Positions 18,502 through 26,874 are shown, counted from the stretch's first letter. The stretch is 64,000 nucleotides of DNA from Pseudaquabacterium pictum (GCF_005403045.1 NZ_BJCL01000003.1:248001-312000), one strand, 5' to 3'. Notes: a model not told the origin generated them from the sequence alone. Numbers and translations: made by a program.

Positions 18502-18525
18502 AGGGCCTGGCAGATGCCAAGCCCT
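18502..18525. terminator. Inverted repeat, possible terminator
   Basis: AGGGC and TGGCA pair with TGCCA and GCCCT, each arm interrupted by one base. There is no strong T-run, so termination is uncertain. It lies between the last chromosomal gene and the integron end. Confidence 0.3.
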
Positions 18526-18589
18526 CGCTGATTGGTTCTTGTTGTTGTGTCTTGCCGGAAGTCCCGGTGCTGGTCTTGTGCACATCTAG

Positions 18590-18712
18590 GCAGTCCAACA
18601 CCGCACACCCGCAACTCCGATCTTACTGGCTGGACGCCCAGCGTGAAACGGGGCGGCGGCGGGCGCTTTGCCGCATGACGCCATGGGTCCGGTTGAGCGG
18701 ATGGTCAGGTCG
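18590..18712 (-). repeat. attC remnant, cassette 61 (distal end of array)
   Basis: Right half still reads GGGTCCGGTTGAGCGGATGG, but the outer core is GTCAGG instead of GTTAGGC, and the left half is heavily diverged (GTCCAAC start). Probably the inactivated last attC marking the old end of the integron. Boundaries approximate. Confidence 0.7.
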
Positions 18713-19241
18713 CGTTGTGGGGGACTGTGAAGGCAAGCATGTCACTCGGCTGCCAGACATGGCCAGACCAAGATGTGTAACCCCGCAGCCAGAGCTTGCC
18801 ATCGATGCGACGCAGATAGAAGCCTTGGTACTCGGACTGGTCCTTGTCGGGACGTTGATCGACCACCGTGATGGATTGCGGTGGCGCCTGATGCTTGCTG
18901 GGTTCAAAGCCAACTGAACCTTCCTCTTGATTCAGATAAGCAAGTCGAAGATGTGGGCCCAGCTCAAGAGGACAAAGTCTGTAGCCAAGCGCCGCCGCGG
19001 CATCGATTGCTTCGCCAAGCGTCCCGCCATTTGGCAAGCCCAATTCGTTCAATGACTGAATGGTGACCTTGACCCGGTAGGTCGATACGCAAAACTTGAA
19101 GTTCTGACCCTTCAATATTTTCCGCGCAATCTCATTCAGTTGGATGTCAGATTCTTCCAGGCGCGCGAGCAGTTCCAATCCCGACAGTCCTCCAACTGTG
19201 ATCTCCTCTTCGCGCATCCGCATGAATTCATGCTGTGGCAT
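18705..19241 (-). CDS. Hypothetical protein (cassette 61)
   Basis: 178 residues with no signal or membrane segment. A recognisable stretch is GGTLGEAIDAAAALGYRLCPLELGPHLRLAYLNQ, and the C-terminus is rich in Trp/Tyr (KLWLRGYTSWSGHVWQPSD). I do not recognise the family. It may be a small globular enzyme or binding protein. Its 3' end runs into the degenerate attC. The oldest surviving cassette in the array by position. Confidence 0.6.
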   Translation of the reverse strand: MPQHEFMRMREEEITVGGLSGLELLARLEESDIQLNEIARKILKGQNFKFCVSTYRVKVTIQSLNELGLPNGGTLGEAIDAAAALGYRLCPLELGPHLRLAYLNQEEGSVGFEPSKHQAPPQSITVVDQRPDKDQSEYQGFYLRRIDGKLWLRGYTSWSGHVWQPSDMLAFTVPHNAT

Positions 19242-19366
19242 AGCGACGTTGTTGGTGTCAGCGGCCTAGCGTTTGAACCAACCGGGCCGTTGGGATATTT
19301 GACCATAGGTCTGGAATGAAATGCCGGGCCTTTGGACGCATATCGGAATGGGTCCGGTTGAGCGAA

Positions 19367-20833
19367 TACGAAGGGACTTCCCCAGCCCTGAGACGGTATC
19401 GAGGTACCAAGATTGACTTGCGGAAGTTCAATCTGAGCGGAAAGGGGAAGTCATGGCGGAGGTTACACGCGGCGAGGCCGCACGGGTAGGGGTGGATCTG
19501 TCCAAGCGCGTGTTCCAGGTGCACGCAGTGGACCGGGCGGGTCGGGTGGTGATGGCCGAGCCGATGGCGCCGGAGAAGTTCTTCGCCTGGTGCGCGCAGT
19601 TGCCAGCTGGCTGTGAGGTGGCGGTGGAGGCGTGCGGTGGTGCGCACCATGTGGCGAGGCGGCTGCGCTCGCTGGGCCTGGATGCGAGGCTGATCGCGGG
19701 CCATTTCGTCACGCCGTACCGCATGGCCGGCAAGAGCGGGAAGAACGACGCGAACGATCCTGCGGCGATCTGCGAGGCTGCGGGCCGGCCGCACATGCGG
19801 TTCGTGCCGGTGAAGACAACCGAGCAGCAGGGCCAGCTCAGCGTGCACCGCCTGCGCGAAGGCGACAAGGCCGAACGCACCGCGTTGATCAACCGCATCC
19901 GCGGCGTGCTGGTCGAGTTCGGCATGAGCTTCCCGCAAAGCCCCGAAGCGCTGCGCCGGGTGCTGGCCGAATTGATCGAGGATGGCAGCAATGAACGCAC
20001 CGGCATCGCCCGCCTGGTGCTGCAACGAGCGCACCTGCACTGGATCGAGTTGAACTTGCAGATGAAGTGGTGCGAAGAACGCATCGGGACCCACGTGCGC
20101 AGCGATGAGCGGGCCAGCAAGGCTGCGGCTCTGCAGGGGATTGGTCCGATCGGCGCGTCAGCGCTGGTGGCAAGCGTTGACGACTTCTCGCAGTTCGCCA
20201 GCGCCAAGCAGTTCAGCGCCTGGTTGGGCCTGGTGCCTGGCCAGAACTCCACCGGCGGCAGGGCCAGCCTGGGCCGCATCACCAAACGCGGCGACGACGA
20301 CTTGCGCACGTTGTTGATCCAGGGCGCGAAGTCGGCCGTGATGACGGCGCACAAACGCAGCGACCGCATCAGCCAGTGGCTGGTGCAAGTGAAGGAGCGG
20401 GCAGGCTGGCAGAAAGCGGTGGTGGCGCTGGCCAACAAGAACGCGCGCATCCTGTGGGCGATGCTCACCCGGGATGGCGAGTTCGACGCGAATCACCTGC
20501 CCGAGCGCCCGGCGCCACATTGCGCCTTGAGCCAATGCCCGGAAACCTGAAGAGAATCGATTCCACCGCAGACGCGACACGCAGATATCACCACAGGTCA
20601 GACCGGCGGCAGGTGAACTCGGTAACCCTCAAGGACCAAAGACGCGTTGAGCGAATGGAGTCCTGCAGAGCGGTTCGTATCTGGGGTCTCGGTGCAACAC
20701 CAAAACAAGCCCGCCTGTAGATGTGCAGTCTGTCCCTTGTCGGGGATATCAACGCATTGCGCTGCTGCGAAATCAATCGACTCGATTCGAGAGTCAATTC
20801 AAACCGTTGACCGGTTGGGGAGTCCCTGGAGAA
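19367..20833 (+). mobile_element. IS1111-group (IS110 family) insertion sequence in an attC site
   Basis: About 1467 bp. Sub-terminal inverted repeats AGGGACTTCCCC (19371-19382) and GGGGAGTCCCT near 20817-20827 match apart from one extra T, as in the IS1111 group, whose repeats lie a few bases inside the ends. No target duplication: the flanks join to give a normal 112-bp attC. This agrees with the IS1111-attC elements known to target cassette recombination sites. The transposase fills 19453-20550; the remaining 280 bp on the right carry no other gene. Confidence 0.85.
19453..20550 (+). CDS. IS110-family (IS1111 group) DEDD transposase
   Basis: 365 residues. The N-terminal DEDD domain has VGVDLSKRVFQVHAVD (first Asp), VAVEACGGAHHVARRL (Glu) and KNDANDPAAICEA (the two Asp). 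The C-terminal transposase_20 domain has LQGIGPIGASALVASV and FSAWLGLVPGQNSTGG with the Ser of the IS110 family. The frame is intact, so the element may be active. IS110-family enzymes use a bridge RNA transcribed from a non-coding end; in this group the candidates are the 86-bp left end or the 280-bp right end. Confidence 0.97.
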   Translation: MAEVTRGEAARVGVDLSKRVFQVHAVDRAGRVVMAEPMAPEKFFAWCAQLPAGCEVAVEACGGAHHVARRLRSLGLDARLIAGHFVTPYRMAGKSGKNDANDPAAICEAAGRPHMRFVPVKTTEQQGQLSVHRLREGDKAERTALINRIRGVLVEFGMSFPQSPEALRRVLAELIEDGSNERTGIARLVLQRAHLHWIELNLQMKWCEERIGTHVRSDERASKAAALQGIGPIGASALVASVDDFSQFASAKQFSAWLGLVPGQNSTGGRASLGRITKRGDDDLRTLLIQGAKSAVMTAHKRSDRISQWLVQVKERAGWQKAVVALANKNARILWAMLTRDGEFDANHLPERPAPHCALSQCPET

Positions 20834-20852
20834 GGGTTAGGCCGCACTGTCA

Positions 20853-21368
20853 CTACTCTACGCGGAATATCTGCCAGAGCGGGAACTCCATTTGGCACGG
20901 AGATCCGGTGCAGACCGCAGGCTTGAATCTCGTTAGCAACATGACAGACGATGCAAACCTGACCATCTCGGGGCTTGGCGATCCGATAGCCTTGACGTTG
21001 GTAACTACGCCAGTGGAGTCAACTGTTGCGATTGGAAAAAGGTCGCCAGTGACAAAAAGCTTATCTTGGGCCTTGCGAAGAGCATCGAGGATGGGCCGTA
21101 AGCCGTCTTTGGGAAATGGTGGTTCGTCGGCCTCTGGCATGGACTCGTACCAGTTCCTTACCTGCTCGCGTTCCGATTCAGTTAGCTTTTCGTAGGGCCT
21201 ATTTATCGGAATTCTGCTTCCGCTCACTGCCTCTCGTCGGATCATCGATCCTGTGGGCGGACGATCGGACTTGATTCCAAACTGTGGCGTGTCGGATTGT
21301 GCCTGAGCGGGTGTAGCAAGCACTCCGATAAAAACGGCGGCCACTGCGATGTGGAGATGGGGATACAT
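20853..21368 (-). CDS. Secreted TonB-C-like hypothetical protein (cassette 60)
   Basis: 171 residues. Signal peptide MYPHLHIAVAAVFIGVLATP..AQA, then a Pro/Arg-rich linker, and a C-terminal domain (FPIATVDSTGVVTNVKAIGS..MVRFASSVMLLTRFKPAVC) that resembles the TonB C-terminal or energy-transducer fold. Probably periplasmic. The start at 21366-21368 is chosen because the longer frame upstream only translates attC. The gene ends 11 bp from its attC. Confidence 0.65.
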   Translation of the reverse strand: MYPHLHIAVAAVFIGVLATPAQAQSDTPQFGIKSDRPPTGSMIRREAVSGSRIPINRPYEKLTESEREQVRNWYESMPEADEPPFPKDGLRPILDALRKAQDKLFVTGDLFPIATVDSTGVVTNVKAIGSPSPEMVRFASSVMLLTRFKPAVCTGSPCQMEFPLWQIFRVE

Positions 21369-21391
21369 GATGTGCTGGTCCTTGGTGTGCG

Positions 21392-21503
21392 ACCTAACGT
21401 TTGAGCTAGCCGGACCGTTGCGGTATGTGGCTAAAGGCCCAGAATCAAATGGAGGGTCTTTAGCCACATACCGCAATGGGTTCGGTTGAGCGAATGGTTA
21501 GGC
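21392..21503 (-). repeat. attC, cassette 59
   Basis: 112 bp, major hairpin type; left core ACCTAAC, right core GTTAGGC. Confidence 0.95.
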
Positions 21504-21518
21504 GTCGCTGCTTCGAGC

Positions 21519-21830
21519 CTAGAAAGACCTCGGGCAAATACAATTGCCATCAAAACCAGAAACAAGTACGCCGACGCCAACGATATCCAGAAATGCGACA
21601 CCAAGTTTGGCAGGTAATGTGCTTTGGTAACTGTCGGTCAGGCTTTTCCAGTATTTAAAGGTGAGCGCCACTATAACAATGCCGCAAACAATATTCACTA
21701 AGTCAAACCCATCGCATTCGCGCACGAATCCGTTGACACAGGTCGCTCGTGAAGAGCCGAAGTCAAAGACCGCTGCGACGACGACTAGCGCCCAAGCAAT
21801 GTAAATTCTCTTCTTGACCGTAACGTCCAT
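21519..21830 (-). CDS. Small membrane protein (cassette 59)
   Basis: 103 residues from the ATG at 21828-21830, which has GGGAG seven bases upstream; longer starts exist upstream to 21968. Three hydrophobic stretches (IYIAWALVVVAAVFDFG, LVNIVCGIVIVALTF, LGVAFLDIVGVGVLVSGF) and cysteines near the ends. Inner-membrane protein of unknown function. Confidence 0.6.
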   Translation of the reverse strand: MDVTVKKRIYIAWALVVVAAVFDFGSSRATCVNGFVRECDGFDLVNIVCGIVIVALTFKYWKSLTDSYQSTLPAKLGVAFLDIVGVGVLVSGFDGNCICPRSF

Positions 21831-21994
21831 CGAGTGCTCCCAGAGTTCTGCAAACGCGCTTCTCGGAAACATCCAGCTTCGCTGGCGTAACCATGTCACT
21901 GGTGTTTTAGGCCCAACAAGGATGTTCGACATCGTCACGAGTGTGGATGGCACAGTACGGTTCAGCATGGCCCAGTACGGCGATTGATTGCGAC

Positions 21995-22106
21995 GCCTAA
22001 CGTTGAAGCTAATCGGACCGTTGCGGCGTGCGGCTAAAGGCCCAGAATGAAATGGAGGGCCTTTAGCCACACGCCGCAATGGGTCCGGTTGAGTGATCTA
22101 TTTGGC
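21995..22106 (-). repeat. attC, cassette 58 (degenerate outer core)
   Basis: 112 bp; inner arm has the GTTGAAGC variant seen with family A cassettes. The outer core reads ATTTGGC rather than GTTAGGC, so recombination may be weakened. Confidence 0.9.
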
Positions 22107-22517
22107 CGCACTGGTGGAAGTGTGCAGACCCAACCAGCTTTGGACGAGCGCACTGGACTGGCGCGTGCGCAGGGCGATGCTGGAAGAGGCGCAAGCGCTG
22201 GGCCAAACGGCATGCGGCCCACGCTAACCGATGAGGTGCTGTGGTGCAACAAGGGCCGCACCCAAGACTGGATTGCGCGGCGCATCACGCCGGCGCGGAG
22301 CGCCAACCACAAACTGGCCAAGTGACCTGTGATGCGCAACCGGCCCAACATAGAAAGTGCAGGAGCGAATTGACGCTTCGAACTGCGATGACGCCGAAGG
22401 ACGGCCAAGTCGATATTGGATTCTCCTCTGGCCAGTTGCGCGACGGATTGAAACCTGCAGACCAGCACTTGGCTTGAATTCAACGCCGCGATCTAGGCGC
22501 GGCTTCTCAACTGTGCG
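22107..22517. other. Gene-less cassette, family A (cassette 58)
   Basis: 411 bp. Most diverged copy: hairpin II is shortened (TTGCG-CGG-CGCAT, end pair lost) while hairpin III keeps its stem with loop GGA (GGCGC-GGA-GCGCC, near 22292-22304). Open frames occur on both strands but run into attC and have no ribosome-binding site. Confidence 0.65.
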
Positions 22518-22631
22518 GCCTAACTTTTTAGCTAACAGGCACCTTGCGGCGTGACGGCATTTGGCCCAGAATGAAATGACCGGGCAAATGGCGGCAAGCC
22601 GCAATGTGTCCGGTTGAGCGAACGGTTAGCC
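22518..22631 (-). repeat. attC, cassette 57
   Basis: 114 bp hybrid type with GCATTTGGCCCAG in the stem. Right core is GTTAGCC, matching the first bases of its own cassette (GGCTAAC at 23324). Confidence 0.93.
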
Positions 22632-23039
22632 ATCAGTCGGACCCCAAAGCCGAAATTCAACGTGCAATGACGCTGATCTGAAATCATTGTCAGCAGTTAA
22701 GATCTGAAGGTCGTGTCGTCTCGCCAGTTGTATTAGCAAAGCGTCGATGGTTCCAATCTGAACGCCATGCCTGCGACAGGCATTCCGAATCTCAGCTGCG
22801 TCAATGTAATCCTGCCGGTCCGGTTCGACGAACGCCAGGGCAGTGAATCGTTCTACGATGCTGTCGCGCGCCTTGGGGCCAGCAAAGCCCTGCAGGAGTT
22901 CCTGCAGCACAAGACCAGTGCTGAATACTTGATCGGTTCCAAGTAGAGCATTGCGCAGCGCAACAACTTCTAGCGTTTGGAGTTCCCCATCCCGTCGGAG
23001 TGCGAGAGACCAAACACTTGTGTCTACGAGCAGGCTCAT
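22626..23039 (-). CDS. vapC: VapC-type PIN-domain toxin (cassette 57)
   Basis: 137-residue PIN ribonuclease. Acidic active-site residues are placed as expected: LLVDTSVW (Asp6), VLQELLQG (Glu), IGTIDALLI (Asp) and LTADNDF (Asp). It would cut RNA, typically tRNA or rRNA, when free of antitoxin. Its start overlaps the antitoxin stop by 4 bp. The TAA stop lies inside the attC core. Confidence 0.92.
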   Translation of the reverse strand: MSLLVDTSVWSLALRRDGELQTLEVVALRNALLGTDQVFSTGLVLQELLQGFAGPKARDSIVERFTALAFVEPDRQDYIDAAEIRNACRRHGVQIGTIDALLIQLARRHDLQILTADNDFRSASLHVEFRLWGPTDG

Positions 23040-23239
23040 GGCTCGCGAGAGCGCTCAGCTTTGTAATCGAACGAGGCGTCCCAGTCGAGCTTGCCGAAAA
23101 GTTCGGCAACGCGCTTCTGCTCGCGGCGGGCGATGAACTCCTGCAGAGCGCGTGTGACTGCAGCCTTCTTGGTCGCTTCTCCGCTGAGGAGGAAGGCGCG
23201 TTCCAGGAGGTCTTGATCTAGGGCGAGGTTGGTGGCCAT
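23036..23239 (-). CDS. vapB: VapB-type antitoxin (cassette 57)
   Basis: 67 residues from ATG 23237-23239 (MATNLALDQDLLERAF), the VapB_antitoxin (PF09957-like) layout. The N-terminal part with KKAAVTRALQEFIARRE is probably the DNA-binding helix pair, and the acidic/aromatic C-terminus (LFGKLDWDASFDY) would plug the toxin. The longer upstream frame has no better start. The pair has its own promoter space of about 85 bp before the next attC. Confidence 0.88.
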   Translation of the reverse strand: MATNLALDQDLLERAFLLSGEATKKAAVTRALQEFIARREQKRVAELFGKLDWDASFDYKAERSREP

Positions 23240-23323
23240 GTGTGACTCCTTTGTCGGCAGTCTACACATCCTGTGCGACGGCAGCAATCACAGTCTTGGC
23301 AGTGCGCGGGTGGCGTTTCTGAT

Positions 23324-23435
23324 GGCTAACGTCTGAGCTAACCGAACCGTTGCGGTATGTGGCTAAAGGCTCGGAATGAAATGGCGGGCCTCTAGCCGCA
23401 TGCCGCAATGGGTCCGGTTGAGCGAATGGTTAGGC
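23324..23435 (-). repeat. attC, cassette 56
   Basis: 112 bp, major type; left core GGCTAAC belongs to the start of the vapBC cassette, right core GTTAGGC. Confidence 0.95.
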
Positions 23436-23542
23436 GTCACTGCATTGTCTGCAGTAGTCCCAAAATAGCTCTTCTGCAAGTGTTCATTTGTAACCCTCAG
23501 GCGCATACACTTGAGGCCAAAGTCAAAAAAGCACTTTAAGCT

Positions 23543-24010
23543 CTATATGCGTGTCAACAGTGCTGTCAATTTCTCATTTGAAGGTGTGCGATAAGCTAAA
23601 AACTCTTCGCATTCCTGGATGAGCAAGTTTGTAAGATTCTCGACGCGACCCATTGGTGAGTCACGAAAGGCCTCGCCGTACCATGATTTGAAGATTTTCT
23701 GGGGAAAACCCGTTGAGTAGCCTTGGGCATGCGCTAGTATCTCAGCTGCGACAGATATTCTATACTGACCATGTTTCCAAGCTAGTTCGTAAATTTCGGC
23801 TGTAGTTATGCATATTTCTTCTGGGGTCAACATGTTGGTAGTCATTGACGACCTAATCCTCTCCAAGTGGGGGGCTAGTGATGCCCGAAACTGATCTCGA
23901 TTACGCTGCCACTCTTCTAACCGCCGGTTTTGTTCGATAAGCAAATTACAGCCGTAGGGGTCATCTGGGTCCACCCCGTACTTTTCGTTCAAAAAACGTT
24001 CAAAGTGCAT
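23543..24010 (-). CDS. Hypothetical protein (cassette 56)
   Basis: 155 residues, soluble, helical and charged. N-terminus MHFERFLNEKYGVDPDDPYG, middle TPEEICITTAEIYELAWKHG, and a C-terminus with NLLIQECEEFLAY. I do not recognise the family. It is AT-richer than the chromosome, typical of an imported cassette. Leaves 107 bp non-coding before its attC. Confidence 0.6.
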   Translation of the reverse strand: MHFERFLNEKYGVDPDDPYGCNLLIEQNRRLEEWQRNRDQFRASLAPHLERIRSSMTTNMLTPEEICITTAEIYELAWKHGQYRISVAAEILAHAQGYSTGFPQKIFKSWYGEAFRDSPMGRVENLTNLLIQECEEFLAYRTPSNEKLTALLTRI

Positions 24011-24050
24011 AGTCTACGTTGACTGAGTAATACCTTTGGGTGTTTGTGAC

Positions 24051-24162
24051 GCCTAACGTTTGAGCTAACCGGACCGTTGGGGTATGTGGCTAAAGGGCCA
24101 GAATGAAATGTAGGGCCTTTAGCCGCATGCCGCAATGGGTCCGGTTGAGCGAGGGGTTAGGC
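24051..24162 (-). repeat. attC, cassette 55
   Basis: 112 bp, major type; outer arm GAGCGAGGGGTTAGGC. Confidence 0.95.
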
Positions 24163-24594
24163 GTCGCACTTCGGCGGTAGGAACGGGATCACCCACCAGT
24201 TGTTTCCCGATGGATCCGAAATTTGGAAGCTTCCTTCATCGCTTTCTGAAGAAGTTCCGCTTCGCTGATTCAAAACGCCTCGTAGTTCTAGCTCACTTCT
24301 ATAGTGCGCTGGGTTTGCTGCGTGAATAAATAGCATTGGTGCATAGCAGCCGTGATGTTCCCTGTCATGCGCAAGACTCGGAAGTCCTGGACTTAGGCAG
24401 ATGCTCATTTGAGCCGGGCCCTTTGGCCGCAATACAACGTAGCGGCTGTCGCAAGAGTTGGCATCGTCTAGTACATCAAAATCGAGGCGATCACGATAGA
24501 AGTGAAGTGCGGCTTCGAAATCGTCCACTAGGACATTGGTTGATCTATGTGGCCAAGCTGGGATGGAGGAGTTGGCGCTACGCTTTCGAGCCAT
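24157..24594 (-). CDS. VOC (glyoxalase/bleomycin-resistance) family protein (cassette 55)
   Basis: 145 residues in one VOC unit: TNVLVDDFEAALHFYRDRLDF at the front, YVVLRPKG, MLFIHAANPAHYRSELELRG and a C-terminal FQISDPSGNNWWVIPF, where metal ligands would lie. The family covers metal-dependent isomerases, dioxygenases and antibiotic-binding proteins; the substrate cannot be read from sequence. Its TAA stop is supplied by the attC core. The frame is complete. Confidence 0.82.
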   Translation of the reverse strand: MARKRSANSSIPAWPHRSTNVLVDDFEAALHFYRDRLDFDVLDDANSCDSRYVVLRPKGPAQMSICLSPGLPSLAHDREHHGCYAPMLFIHAANPAHYRSELELRGVLNQRSGTSSESDEGSFQISDPSGNNWWVIPFLPPKCDA

Positions 24595-24599
24595 GAGTT

Positions 24600-24910
24600 G
24601 TTCAAAAGTTGGTCGACAACAGTGGGATAGTTGAATTGCTATAGGTGCAGAAGCTGCCCAGCCCGCTGCGAGAATTTGAGAGCTTCGTCGCCAAAGACCT
24701 GCAAATGGCGCTAGGAGGCTGCGCTTAGAAGATTGCGACCTATTAAAAATTTACGAAGACTGACATCAATTTCTAGACTCGCATACACTGCCCAAGAGTT
24801 GTCCAATCTATTTGGACTATACCGCTGCGCTGTGCTTCCATTGCACTGACCGCGGTAGGTTTAGTACCTTGGCCTTGCCAGTGAATCGCGGACTCGGGAG
24901 CGTTTGCGGC
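24600..24910. other. Non-coding part of cassette 55
   Basis: About 310 bp between the VOC gene start and the next attC. I see no gene on either strand. It is long for a cassette 5' region and may be the remains of a second gene or carry a promoter. Confidence 0.5.
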
Positions 24911-25022
24911 GCATAACGTTTGAGCTAACCGGACCGTTGCAGTATGTGGCTAAAGGACCAGAATGAAATGGAGGGCCTTTAGCCGCATGCCGCAATGGGT
25001 CCGGTTGAGTGAATGGTTAGTC
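24911..25022 (-). repeat. attC, cassette 54
   Basis: 112 bp, major type, unusual cores GCATAAC and GTTAGTC. Confidence 0.94.
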
Positions 25023-25023
25023 G

Positions 25024-25563
25024 TCACTGCGCGCCCTGAGCTGAATGGATAAGGTTAAAGAGCTGCTGGTTCCAGAGAGCGTGCGCACGAGGATGGAGAT
25101 GGTTCTTAGATCGCTCGGGCAGCGTTACGCCAGCGGTAGTTGCGGCCGCATTTAGGTCCTCAACAGAGGTCGTCCAGCTACTCGGCCAAGGGTTGATCAA
25201 GGATCGGAGCATCTGGATGTCGATGTCGCGGCAGCGCTCGTAGACCGAGGCAGCCTCTGCACCCAGTTTCGCCCAGGCTGTGAAGCTCGTTAGGGTTGGG
25301 ATCCAGGCCCAGAACTGGACAGACTCTCCGCAGAACTGTCGGACTTCTGAAGACAGTGCTTGTCGCGACAGTCTTGGTACATCAGGGGTGATGATCGCAA
25401 GCAGCGTCTCGGTGTACTGCTCGTACGACGGATGCACCTGATAGTCGAGGTTGAAGCCGCAGAAGGTTGCCCCTGCCGAGTCGGCGAGGCTGATCCACAG
25501 CAGATCGCGATGCTCTGACCAGGGAGTCGCGGTCCACTCGGTGTCGACAATGATGCGACGCAT
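25024..25563 (-). CDS. Possible DEDD-type 3'-5' exonuclease-like protein (cassette 54)
   Basis: 179 residues. The start MRRIIVDTEWTATPW has the DxE of a DEDD exonuclease motif I, followed by LLWISLADSAGATFCGFNLDY (a beta-hairpin typical of the RNase H fold). A late HPRAHALWNQQLF is like the HxxxD/H-A-D motif III but with Asn. It recalls small RNase-AS-like exoribonucleases in integrons. Motif II is unclear, so catalysis is uncertain. Could be an inactive RNase H-fold protein. Confidence 0.55.
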   Translation of the reverse strand: MRRIIVDTEWTATPWSEHRDLLWISLADSAGATFCGFNLDYQVHPSYEQYTETLLAIITPDVPRLSRQALSSEVRQFCGESVQFWAWIPTLTSFTAWAKLGAEAASVYERCRDIDIQMLRSLINPWPSSWTTSVEDLNAAATTAGVTLPERSKNHLHPRAHALWNQQLFNLIHSAQGAQ

Positions 25564-25582
25564 GCGGCCCTCTGTTTGTGAC

Positions 25583-25694
25583 GCCTAACGTTTGAGCTAA
25601 CCGGACCGTTGCGGCATGTGGCTAAAGGCCCAGAATGAAACGGCGGGCCTTTAGCCGCATGCCGCAATGGGTCCGGTTGAGCGAATTGTTAGGC
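25583..25694 (-). repeat. attC, cassette 53
   Basis: 112 bp, major type; outer arm GAATTGTTAGGC. Confidence 0.95.
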
Positions 25695-25988
25695 GTCAGT
25701 TTTGGCTCTAGGAACGGGCCCTTTGGCCAAACGCTCCGCCATCCTGGTTTGCCAACCTGGACCTGTTGAACGCCAACGTTCAATGACTTCAGGAGGAAGG
25801 CGAAGACTGATCAGCTGCCGCGGGTTCTCCGATTTAGGACGCCCACCTTTGTTGACGACAGCGCGCTTCAGCATGCCATCTGTCAGTTCTGGGAGATCTT
25901 TGTATTCATGTGGCTTCACCACATGAGAATCCACTTTGGTGAGATCAGAGCCCAAAGTACGAGGCGAGGCGGGTTTGCTCACGATCAT
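25689..25988 (-). CDS. brnA: BrnA-type antitoxin (cassette 53)
   Basis: 99 residues. The C-terminal ribbon-helix-helix shows KGGRPKSENPRQLISLRLPPEVIERWRSTG-like features (RPKSENPR, then beta-strand, then helix), as in BrnA. The N-terminal part (DLPELTDGMLKRAVV) would bind the toxin. It overlaps brnT by 44 bp. The TAA stop is inside the attC core. Confidence 0.85.
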   Translation of the reverse strand: MIVSKPASPRTLGSDLTKVDSHVVKPHEYKDLPELTDGMLKRAVVNKGGRPKSENPRQLISLRLPPEVIERWRSTGPGWQTRMAERLAKGPVPRAKTDA

Positions 25989-26220
25989 TTGCCTTTCGCA
26001 TGCTGAAGATGTGTCTGACAGCGCCGCGGGGTGTATAGCCCACGACTACGAGGCGTCCGCGAAGAAGCCCGAAGCAGAGTACACGGCGTTCGCCATAGTC
26101 CTTTCGTTCGTCATCGACCTCCATGGTGACGCCTTTGAAGACTTCTTGTGCGTCTTGGAAGTCCAGTCCGCGCTCTTCTAGGGTCTTGGTCCGCTTGGTG
26201 GGATCGAACGCGATGCGCAT
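25945..26220 (-). CDS. brnT: BrnT-type ribonuclease toxin (cassette 53)
   Basis: 91 residues: FDPTKRTKTLEERGLDFQDA, then ERRVLCFGLLRGRLVVVGYTPRG and the C-terminal MRKANDREQ, the regular BrnT frame (RelE-like fold). In this family the toxin gene precedes the antitoxin gene, as here. Both lie in the cassette's normal orientation. Confidence 0.88.
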   Translation of the reverse strand: MRIAFDPTKRTKTLEERGLDFQDAQEVFKGVTMEVDDERKDYGERRVLCFGLLRGRLVVVGYTPRGAVRHIFSMRKANDREQTRLASYFGL

Positions 26221-26290
26221 GCGGTAAGTGTAGATACAAAAACGCTAGACTGCAAGGGTCTTGATCAGCCACAGGCGCTGCGAGTCCGAC

Positions 26291-26402
26291 GCCTAAAGTT
26301 TGAGCTAACAGGGCCGTTGCGGTATGTGGCTAAAGGCCCAGAATGAAATGGAGGGCCTTTAGCCGCATGCCGCAATGGGCCCGGTTGAGCGAATGGTTAG
26401 GC
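26291..26402 (-). repeat. attC, cassette 52
   Basis: 112 bp, major type; left core mutated to GCCTAAA, and two other point changes (AACAGGGCC, GGGCCCGG) that compensate each other in the stem. Confidence 0.93.
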
Positions 26403-26426
26403 CACACTGCTTGGCTGTGCAAACGC

Positions 26427-26816
26427 CTATTTTGCAGGCTTGGCTGCGATGACCTCGCACTCGACAAGCAATTTTGGATCGACGAGTTGAGAAATGAACA
26501 CCGCAGTAGAAGTTGGCTTGTGATCGCCAAGGAACTGGGCGCGTGCGCTGCGAACAACCCGGATGTCTTGACCAGCCACAATAAACAGCGTGATCTTGAC
26601 GGTAGAAGATGCATCTAGTCCATGAGCAAGTAGGAGGGACTTGATGTTGTTGAACATCTGAACAGACTGCTCTTCCAGAGTCGAAGGAACTGACCCATCC
26701 GGTTTGATGCCAACTTGGCCAGAGAGGAAGATCAGTTCTGTGCCTGTTGGTACCACTGCCGTGTGGCTGTATCCGGTGGGCGTGTGAACGTCTTGCGGAT
26801 TGATAAATGCAGTCAT
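26427..26816 (-). CDS. Rid (YjgF/YER057c/UK114) superfamily protein, copy 1 (cassette 52)
   Basis: 129 residues with the Rid fold: GYSHTAVVPTGTELIFLSGQVG, EQSVQMFNNIKSLLLAHGLD, VKITLFIVAGQDI and a C-terminal VECEVIAAK. The arginine of the RidA PARS motif is replaced (TSTAVFISQL), so it is probably not a classical enamine deaminase but one of the other Rid subfamilies. A near-identical copy sits in cassette 11, 26 kb away. Confidence 0.88.
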   Translation of the reverse strand: MTAFINPQDVHTPTGYSHTAVVPTGTELIFLSGQVGIKPDGSVPSTLEEQSVQMFNNIKSLLLAHGLDASSTVKITLFIVAGQDIRVVRSARAQFLGDHKPTSTAVFISQLVDPKLLVECEVIAAKPAK

Positions 26817-26874
26817 GGGTGTGGTCTCCTGGAGTTCAATCAGATGCTGAAATGCGCAGGTCTCGAATAGTGGG

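Larger units (their letters stand above)
19264..20842 (-). repeat. attC of cassette 60, split by IS1111-type element
   Basis: 19264-19366 (103 bp) plus 20834-20842 (9 bp) add up to exactly the 112-bp major attC when the IS is removed. The inner core is mutated (GCCTAGC). The IS sits in the outer arm, between GAGCGAA and GGGTTAGGC. Confidence 0.85.

Noticed and set aside
20646-20658. GTTGAGCGAATGG inside the IS right end, identical to an attC arm
   Set aside because: No core or second arm follows. The true attC continuation is at 20834-20842, which restores the exact length. It may be a trace of an older event.
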